From Collinsella aerofaciens (GTDB lineage Bacteria; Actinomycetota; Coriobacteriia; Coriobacteriales; Coriobacteriaceae), in contig NZ_SPFY01000010.1 of assembly GCF_005844325.1 (NCBI RefSeq), positions 1 through 64,000 on the forward strand: a stretch of 64,000 nucleotides of DNA, written 5' to 3'. Positions 58,854 to 64,000 of this stretch are shown in pieces. How positions within the stretch are numbered: the stretch's first letter is position 1; each line of letters opens with the position of its first letter. A program made the position numbers and the translations under genes. Under the pieces are notes generated by a model. It did no database searches. It was not told the DNA's origin and was given only the letters and a program-made list of their open reading frames with translations.

Positions 58854-59648
58854 TTAGCTCAGCAGCATGCGGTCGTTGGCGAGCTCGCCGCCCGAGACCT
58901 CCTCGAACTTCTGCAGCAGGTCGGCTACGGTGAGCGACTTCTTCTCATCGCCCGCCACGTCGTAGATCACGTGGCCTTCGTGCATCATGATCAGACGGTT
59001 GCCCAGACGGATGGCGTCATTCATGTTATGCGTGACCATGAGCGTGGTCAGGTGGTTCTCGTCGACGATCTCCTCGGTCAGGTTAAGCACCTTAGAGGCC
59101 GTCTTGGGGTCGAGGGCCGCGGTGTGCTCGTCGAGCAGCAGCAGGCGCGGCCTGGTGAGCGTGGCCATCAGCAGGGTGAGTGCCTGGCGCTGGCCACCCG
59201 AGAGCAGGCCGACCTTGGCGTTGAGACGCGTGTCCAGACCAAGGTCCAGGCGCTTGAGCAACTCAACGTACTCATCTTTCTCGGCCTTGGTGACGCCCCA
59301 CGAAAGGCCGCGACGCTGGCCGCGACGCCTGGCGAGGGCCAAGTTCTCGGCAATCTGCATGTCGGCAGCGGTACCGCGCATGGGGTCCTGAAACACGCGG
59401 CCCAGGTACTTGGCGCGCTGCGACTCGCTCAGGCGCGAGATGTCGGTGCCGTCGAGCTCAATAACGCCCGAATCGAGCGGGTACACGCCGGCGATCATGT
59501 TGAGCAGCGTGGACTTGCCGGCGCCGTTGCCGCCGATCACGGTTACAAAGTCGCCGTCATTCAAGGTGAGGTCGACGCCGGTGAGCGCGCGCTTCTCGGT
59601 GACGGTGCCCTTGTTAAAGGTCTTCTTGACATGCGAGAGCTTAAGCAT
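58854..59648 (-). CDS. ABC transporter ATP-binding protein (TrpZ-like)
   Basis: A 264-residue ABC ATPase: Walker A GGNGAGKST, Q-loop in RVFQDPMRGT, signature LLSGGQRQALTLLMA, Walker B LLLLDEHTAALDP (His in place of the usual Pro) and switch His in MVTHNM. It belongs to the branch paired with BPD_transp_2 permeases and COG2984-type binding proteins. The ATG at 59648 overlaps the permease stop by 8 nt, indicating tight coupling. Confidence 0.92.
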   Translation of the reverse strand: MLKLSHVKKTFNKGTVTEKRALTGVDLTLNDGDFVTVIGGNGAGKSTLLNMIAGVYPLDSGVIELDGTDISRLSESQRAKYLGRVFQDPMRGTAADMQIAENLALARRRGQRRGLSWGVTKAEKDEYVELLKRLDLGLDTRLNAKVGLLSGGQRQALTLLMATLTRPRLLLLDEHTAALDPKTASKVLNLTEEIVDENHLTTLMVTHNMNDAIRLGNRLIMMHEGHVIYDVAGDEKKSLTVADLLQKFEEVSGGELANDRMLLS

Positions 59649-60564
59649 CTGCCTCATCTCCCTTCGTGTAGGAGCTGCGGAGCTTATAGCGCTCCCAAAC
59701 CACGGGCACGCACAGGGCCACAGCGACAATCACGGCGGAGAGCAGCTTCATGTCGTTGGCGTCCATGCCCAACTGCAGCACGATGGCGCGGATAAGGAAG
59801 TACACCACGGAGCCAAAGACGGCGGAGGCAAGACGGACGCTAAACTGCGTGAGGCCGCCGGGCAGCAGACGGCCGAGCACCTCGCCGATAACAATGGCGG
59901 CAAGACCGATAACGATGGCACCGGTGCCCATACCAATGTCGGCATACTTTTGGCTCTGGCAGATGAGAGCGCCCGAAAGGCCGATGAGGGCGTTGGAGAG
60001 CACGAGGGCGATCATCTTGGTGGAGTTGGTGTTGACGCCCAGAGCGCGGATCATGTACTCGTTGTTGCCGGTGGCTCGCAGCGCCGAGCCGATCTCGGTG
60101 CCAAAGAACCAATACAGGATGGCAACGATAGCCACGGCGAGCAGGATGCCCAAGATGATGGTAACGGTGGACTGCGGCAGACCGGTCATATTGCTGACGG
60201 CGGAGAACACGGTGCCCTTGGCAAGAATGGGCGTATTGGACTTGCCCATGATGCGCAGGTTGATGGACCACAGGCTGATCTGGGTGAGGATTCCGGCGAG
60301 GATCGCGGGAATCTCAAAGACGGTGGTCAGAATGCCCGTGACGGCGCCCGCGATGGCGCCGGCGCACATACCGGCCAGCACGGCGAACAGCGGGTCGACG
60401 TTGTTATTGACGATGAGCACAGCGCAGACGCAGCCGCCGAGGGCAAAGCTGCCGTCGCAGGTCATATCGGGAATGTCGAGCAGGCGGAACGTGATAAACA
60501 CGCCAAGCACCATAATGCCCCAGAGGACGCCCTGCGAAACGGCGCCCTGCAATGCAATGAGCAT
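59641..60564 (-). CDS. ABC transporter permease (TrpY-like, BPD_transp_2)
   Basis: A 307-residue permease with about eight to nine hydrophobic helices. The FRLLDIPDMTCDGSFALGGCV segment near the N-terminus and the ALRATGNNEYMIRALGVNT coupling region near residue 160 are typical of this family, which transports aromatic amino acids or other small organic ligands. AGGAGG precedes the ATG. It lies between the binding-protein and ATPase genes. Confidence 0.92.
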   Translation of the reverse strand: MLIALQGAVSQGVLWGIMVLGVFITFRLLDIPDMTCDGSFALGGCVCAVLIVNNNVDPLFAVLAGMCAGAIAGAVTGILTTVFEIPAILAGILTQISLWSINLRIMGKSNTPILAKGTVFSAVSNMTGLPQSTVTIILGILLAVAIVAILYWFFGTEIGSALRATGNNEYMIRALGVNTNSTKMIALVLSNALIGLSGALICQSQKYADIGMGTGAIVIGLAAIVIGEVLGRLLPGGLTQFSVRLASAVFGSVVYFLIRAIVLQLGMDANDMKLLSAVIVAVALCVPVVWERYKLRSSYTKGDEADA

Positions 60565-60666
60565 GCTTCATACCTCCTAGGATAGGGTGGACACGTGATT
60601 CACCATAATAGCGGTAACAATGCATAGACGAGTTACGGACAGACGTTTTGTTTTACCTGAAACAAG

Positions 60667-60700
60667 CAGGGCGGACGCCGGTCTACAGCGCCCGCCCCTG
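60667..60700 (-). terminator. Hairpin between binding-protein and permease genes
   Basis: CAGGGCGGACGC pairs with GCGCCCGCCCCTG with small mismatches. In the 203-nt gap after the binding-protein gene it probably stabilises or attenuates the transcript so that more binding protein than permease is made, a common pattern. Confidence 0.55.
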
Positions 60701-60767
60701 TGGCTCAGATATTGAATAACGCGGCTAAAGCGCGAGCACGGGCTCTAGACGCATGCCGCGTATAGCA

Positions 60768-61748
60768 TTACGCGTCCAGAGCGGAAAGGTCGATGCCCAG
60801 GGCCTCGGCCATCTCGTCATTCTTGACGACGACCAGGTCCTTGCTCGAGAGGTGTTTGATCGGCATGTCTTCGGGCTTGGCCTCGCCTTTCAGGATCTTA
60901 ACGGCCATCTCGCCCGCGGCGTAGCCCAGGTCCTCATAGTTGATGGAGAGGGTGAACAGGCCGCCGGCCATGCACATGCCCTCCTCGCCAGTCACGAAGG
61001 GGAGCTTGTTCTCCTTGCAGATCTGGCCCACCTGCGAGGCGCCCGCGGCGATGGTGTTGTCGGTGGGGGAGTACAGCGCGTCGACCTTGCCCACGGCAGA
61101 CTCGACGACGGACTGAATCTCGTTGGAGCTCGAGACGGTGAAGTCAGTGTACTCGAGGCCCAGCTTGTCGAGCTCCTTCTTGGCGGCCTTGATCTGGACG
61201 TCGGAGTTGGACTCGGCGGTGCAGTAGAGCAGGCCGACCTTTTTAACGTCGGGCAGGACCTTCTGCATCATCTCGAGCTGCTCGGCGACCGGGGTGAGGT
61301 CGGAAGCGCCCGTGACGTTGGTGCCGGGCTTGTCGTTGTCCTGGACCAGGCCGGAGGCGGCGTAGTCGGTGATGGCGCAGCCCACGATGGGGATATCGGC
61401 CGTGGCGCCGGCGGCAGCCTGCGCGGCGGGCGTGGCGATGGCATAAATCAGGTTGACGTTGTCGCCCACAAACTTGTCGGCAATGGACTTACACGTGGAC
61501 TGGTCGTTCTGGGCGTTCTTCTGGTCGATCTTGACCTTAAGGCCGCTCTCCTTGATGGCCTTGACAAAGCCGTCGTTGGCGGCATCGAGTGCGGAGTGCT
61601 CGGTGAGCTGCAGAACGCCGATGGTGTAGTCGGAACCGGCGGCAGCAGAGCCGGAGCCAGAGTTGCCGCCGCATCCGGCGAGCGGGGCGAGCGCGAGCAG
61701 GCCGGCGGAGACCAGAAGGCTCCTGCGGCTGATGGTGATGTCCTTCAT
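60768..61748 (-). CDS. ABC transporter substrate-binding lipoprotein (TrpX-like)
   Basis: A 326-residue lipoprotein of the ABC_sub_bind (COG2984) family. A positively charged start with a possible twin-arginine-like SRRSLL motif precedes the lipobox LAPLAGC near residue 25, and a Gly/Ser linker follows. The two-lobed domain includes YTIGVLQLTEHSALDAANDGF, LIYAIATPAAQAA and DALYSPTDNTIAAG. Family members bind tryptophan, tyrosine or other ligands; no T-box leader is visible here, so the ligand stays open. The ATG at 61748 has a GGGGG site. Confidence 0.9.
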   Translation of the reverse strand: MKDITISRRSLLVSAGLLALAPLAGCGGNSGSGSAAAGSDYTIGVLQLTEHSALDAANDGFVKAIKESGLKVKIDQKNAQNDQSTCKSIADKFVGDNVNLIYAIATPAAQAAAGATADIPIVGCAITDYAASGLVQDNDKPGTNVTGASDLTPVAEQLEMMQKVLPDVKKVGLLYCTAESNSDVQIKAAKKELDKLGLEYTDFTVSSSNEIQSVVESAVGKVDALYSPTDNTIAAGASQVGQICKENKLPFVTGEEGMCMAGGLFTLSINYEDLGYAAGEMAVKILKGEAKPEDMPIKHLSSKDLVVVKNDEMAEALGIDLSALDA

Positions 61749-61908
61749 ATCATTACCCCCAGTATAAAAATGGCTGGAAACACTGCACTGGGACAAAGTG
61801 CAAGTGGAACTATAGTAGCGCTGATGTCCATTTTTACAACAGCCTGGCGGGTTTTTTAATACAGAATCGGATGGGCGGTACGGGTAGTCGAATGGGCGGC
61901 GGAGGGTC
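61749..61908 (-). promoter_or_regulatory. Promoter region of the transporter operon
   Basis: On the minus strand TTGTAA followed after 19 nt by TATAGT (about 61817-61812) could form the promoter. A T-run earlier (TTAAAAAACCCGCC) may end the regulator gene. No T-box or riboswitch is seen. Confidence 0.4.
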
Positions 61909-62694
61909 TTATGCGGCGGAGGAGGCGTCGTCCTCGTCTAGGGCGGCGAAGAGCTTCTTGCCGTCGAGGAGACGTGTGGTGACGTTTCTCATTCGGCCAA
62001 TCTCTACGGTACGCAACGTGTCATCGGCGCCTCGGGCGTCGTAGACCGTTCCCAGCAGATACGAGATGCCATCGCGCTGCCTGATGGCAAAGGGACGGAG
62101 TGTCATCCGTGCTGCTTCGGTTTCGCCACGCGTCGTGACGCTCGAAATATCAAAACTCACCGTGGTTCCGTGGTCGATGGCCTGCTCGACGAGCTCGCAC
62201 GTGTCGATGCGCTTGATGGGCGTGCGTGTTGCCTTGGTAGCCTTGCTGCCTGCGCTTGGAGCAGGTTCGGGTGTATCGAGATAGCCGCGAACGTCGGCAC
62301 TCGCCATGGCAACTAAGTGCTGCGCCATGCTCTTGCGGATGGCGATAGGCGTGGAGCGGTTGCGCATGACCATACCGTGGAGCCGGATGATCTCCTCGTC
62401 GGTGAGTGGACGGGTCAAGAGCCGATACCCCACGCCGCGCTTGTATTCAATCTCATATCCGGCATGGCGAAGCGCGGAGATGGCGGTGTAGATGCTGCGC
62501 CGCGCCGCCGAGATGGGCATGCGGGCGGGGTCGTCGGGATGGGCGAGGCGCCGGATCAGCTCATCGGAAAGCATGGCCTTGTCTTCGCCGGTGTTTTCGC
62601 TCAAGAGCTGCAGGATACGAACGGCGCGATAGGCTGCCATCGAGGCGGCGCCCCTCGTCGTGGTGTCGTAGGTTTCAACAGCGGCTTCGGTCAT
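61909..62694 (-). CDS. WYL-domain-like transcriptional regulator
   Basis: A 261-residue protein. Residues about 15-90 form a winged helix-turn-helix of the DeoR/HTH_11 kind (AAYRAVRILQLLSEN, then AARRSIYTAISALRHAGYEIEYKRGVGYRLL). The rest resembles a WYL-type ligand domain (TLRPFAIRQRDGISYLLGTVYDA). Ligand and targets are unknown. The ATG at 62694 is better placed relative to AAAGGA than the GTG at 62703. It could regulate the adjacent transporter, on position only. Confidence 0.7.
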   Translation of the reverse strand: MTEAAVETYDTTTRGAASMAAYRAVRILQLLSENTGEDKAMLSDELIRRLAHPDDPARMPISAARRSIYTAISALRHAGYEIEYKRGVGYRLLTRPLTDEEIIRLHGMVMRNRSTPIAIRKSMAQHLVAMASADVRGYLDTPEPAPSAGSKATKATRTPIKRIDTCELVEQAIDHGTTVSFDISSVTTRGETEAARMTLRPFAIRQRDGISYLLGTVYDARGADDTLRTVEIGRMRNVTTRLLDGKKLFAALDEDDASSAA

Positions 62695-62869
62695 CGTGCC
62701 CACGTCCTTTCCGTTTTGGGTGGCGACGGTATGGAGCCTAGGACGTGGGGCTTTCCCAGGGGCGCAGGGCGCTCTGGGCGGTCGGTAGTCGTCGGCAAAC
62801 GGTGGGTCGAGTTTTCAACAGCCCTGCTCAACTGACCAAAAACTTGCCAAAAGCTTGACGGATGCTGTT

Positions 62870-62907
62870 GAAAAAAAGCGTCTCTCGACCGATGTCGAGA
62901 GACGCTT
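62870..62907 (-). terminator. asnS terminator
   Basis: AAGCGTCTCTCGAC pairs perfectly with GTCGAGAGACGCTT around a 4-nt loop. On the minus strand a run of seven or more T follows. Confidence 0.93.
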
Positions 62908-62953
62908 ATGCGATGAGCGTTGGCGTGTGGCGACGCGAGCTAGCGTCCGACGA

Positions 62954-64000
62954 TTAGAAGTCGGCGTTGCCCACGGTGCGCGGGTGCGGCAGGACGTCGC
63001 GGATGTTGCCCACGCCGGTCAGATACATGACCAAGCGCTCGAAGCCCAGACCGTAGCCGGCGTGCTTGCAGGAACCGTAGCGGCGCAGGTCAAGGTAGTA
63101 CTTGTACTGCTCGGGATTCATGCCCAGGTCCTTGATGCGGGCCTCGAGCAGATCCAGGCGCTCCTCGCGCTGGGAGCCGCCGATAATCTCGCCGATACCG
63201 GGAACCAGGCAGTCGGCGGCGGCGACGGTCTTGCCGTCCTCGTTCATGCGCATGTAGAACGCCTTGATCTCGGCCGGGTAGTCGGTCACGAAGGTCGGGC
63301 GCTTAAAGTGCTCCTCGGTCAGGAAGCGCTCGTGCTCGGTCTGCAAGTCGATGCCCCAGCTGACGGGGTAATCAAACTGGTGGCCAGCAGCGACTGCCTG
63401 CTCCAGGATCTCGACGGCCTCGGTGTAGGTAACGCGGGCAAAGTCGGAGTTGGCGACATGGTCCAGGCGCTCGAGCAGACCCTTGTCCACAAACTTGTTG
63501 AGCATATTGAGCTCGTCGGGGCAGGTTGCCATGACGTCCTTGAGGACATACTTGAGCATGGCCTCGGCGTTATCCATGTAGTCGTTAAGGTCGGCAAAGG
63601 CCATCTCAGGTTCGATCATCCAAAACTCGGCGGCGTGGCGCGTGGTGTTGGAGTTCTCGGCACGGAAAGTGGGGCCAAAGGTGTACACGTCGCCAAAGGC
63701 CATGGCAAAGTTCTCGGCATTGAGCTGGCCGGACACGGTGAGGCTCGCATGCTTGCCAAAGAAGTCCTGGCTCCAGTCGACCTCGCCGGACTCGGTGAGG
63801 GGCGGATTTTTGGGGTCGAGTGTGGTCACGCGGAACATCTCGCCGGCGCCCTCGCAGTCACTCGTGGTGATGATGGGGGTGTTGACGTAGACAAAACCCT
63901 GCTCCTGGAAGAAGCGGTGGATGGCGGCAGCCGCGACAGAGCGGATGCGGAACACGGCGCGGAACAGGTTGGTGCGCGGGCGCAGGTGCTGCTGGGTGCG
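62954..64000 (-). CDS. asnS: Asparaginyl-tRNA synthetase, C-terminal part
   Basis: A class II synthetase; the frame stays open to the window edge, so the N-terminal anticodon-binding part is missing. At least 348 residues are present. Motif 2 is in [21 protein letters not shown] and motif 3 in [27 protein letters not shown]; the C-terminus ends RTVGNADF. The absence of an archaeal-type discriminating motif and the [12 protein letters not shown] form favour AsnRS over AspRS. Its product works with AsnB-made asparagine. Confidence 0.94.
   Translation of the reverse strand, partial: RTQQHLRPRTNLFRAVFRIRSVAAAAIHRFFQEQGFVYVNTPIITTSDCEGAGEMFRVTTLDPKNPPLTESGEVDWSQDFFGKHASLTVSGQLNAENFAMAFGDVYTFGPTFRAENSNTTRHAAEFWMIEPEMAFADLNDYMDNAEAMLKYVLKDVMATCPDELNMLNKFVDKGLLERLDHVANSDFARVTYTEAVEILEQAVAAGHQFDYPVSWGIDLQTEHERFLTEEHFKRPTFVTDYPAEIKAFYMRMNEDGKTVAAADCLVPGIGEIIGGSQREERLDLLEARIKDLGMNPEQYKYYLDLRRYGSCKHAGYGLGFERLVMYLTGVGNIRDVLPHPRTVGNADF

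Noticed and set aside
61749-61908. T-box leader for the TrpXYZ-type transporter
   Set aside because: I looked for the T-box sequence and a specifier stem on the minus strand and found neither.

Overview
The window looks like the chromosome of a high-GC, anaerobic, gut-type actinobacterium of the class Coriobacteriia, most likely Collinsella or a close relative. The evidence is the mixture of actinobacterial base composition with Firmicutes-like gene clusters (disA-ispD-ispF-cysS-rlmB-NYN, veg-ispE, rpmG-tRNA-Trp-secE-nusG-rplK-rplA), a giant 2-hydroxyacyl-CoA dehydratase activase, an MEP isoprenoid pathway and many fused proteins. The species call is inference.

Layout. 1-560: broken IS110-type transposase and its non-coding end. 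820-5250: an FMN riboswitch controls a complete riboflavin ECF transporter (ribU, a fused double ATPase, ecfT), followed by two FMN-binding split-barrel proteins. 5394-10401: argCJBD behind two ARG-box-like palindromes. 10540-14789 (minus): tRNA-Val, asnB and a fused amino-acid transporter. 15074-20490: MurE-type ligase, HAD phosphatase, murI, rph, rdgB, dtd. 20621-24951: veg, ispE, tRNA-Pro, tatA, greA and lysS, which carries an extra tRNA-binding domain. 25286-27723: a ThrE-type exporter and a DUF2798 membrane protein with a possible attenuated leader. 28005-33117: a 1479-residue double activase/dehydratase-like protein and its overlapping TetR gene behind a perfect 21-bp palindrome. 33310-37624: clpC and pepD. 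37751-40374 (minus): hipA/hipB and a manganese-riboswitch-controlled mntP. 40533-46070: disA, ispD, ispF, cysS, rlmB and a NYN RNase. 46098-47509 (minus): a single-protein HTH-HipA-like kinase behind a 22-bp inverted repeat. 47663-52932: tRNA and translation cluster (five tRNAs, tuf, rpmG, secE, nusG, rplK, rplA). 53058-64000 (minus): phosphoesterase plus ParB/BMP fusion, MscS channel, cell-wall 5'-nucleotidase, a TrpXYZ-type ABC transporter, a WYL-like regulator and partial asnS.

The most unusual material is non-coding. Between tRNA-Thr and tRNA-Tyr (47831-48222) there are three 60-bp palindromic units at an exact 80-bp period, directly followed by a nested palindrome built from five copies of a GAGCGTGGATAATC-like motif. 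Five hairpins with an AAAGGGGACAGG-like core sit within about 3 nt of the stop codon of five unrelated genes, all in the sense of the upstream gene. Large cruciform-like repeats follow lysS and cysS. None of these looks like CRISPR.

How the genes work together: flavin uptake sits beside FMN-binding proteins. ArgCJBD ends at ornithine or acetylornithine, with no argF/G/H in view. The cell-wall genes murE and murI flank an HAD phosphatase. IspD, IspE and IspF give three consecutive MEP-pathway steps from two loci. All functional statements are from reading motifs by eye; no searches were run.
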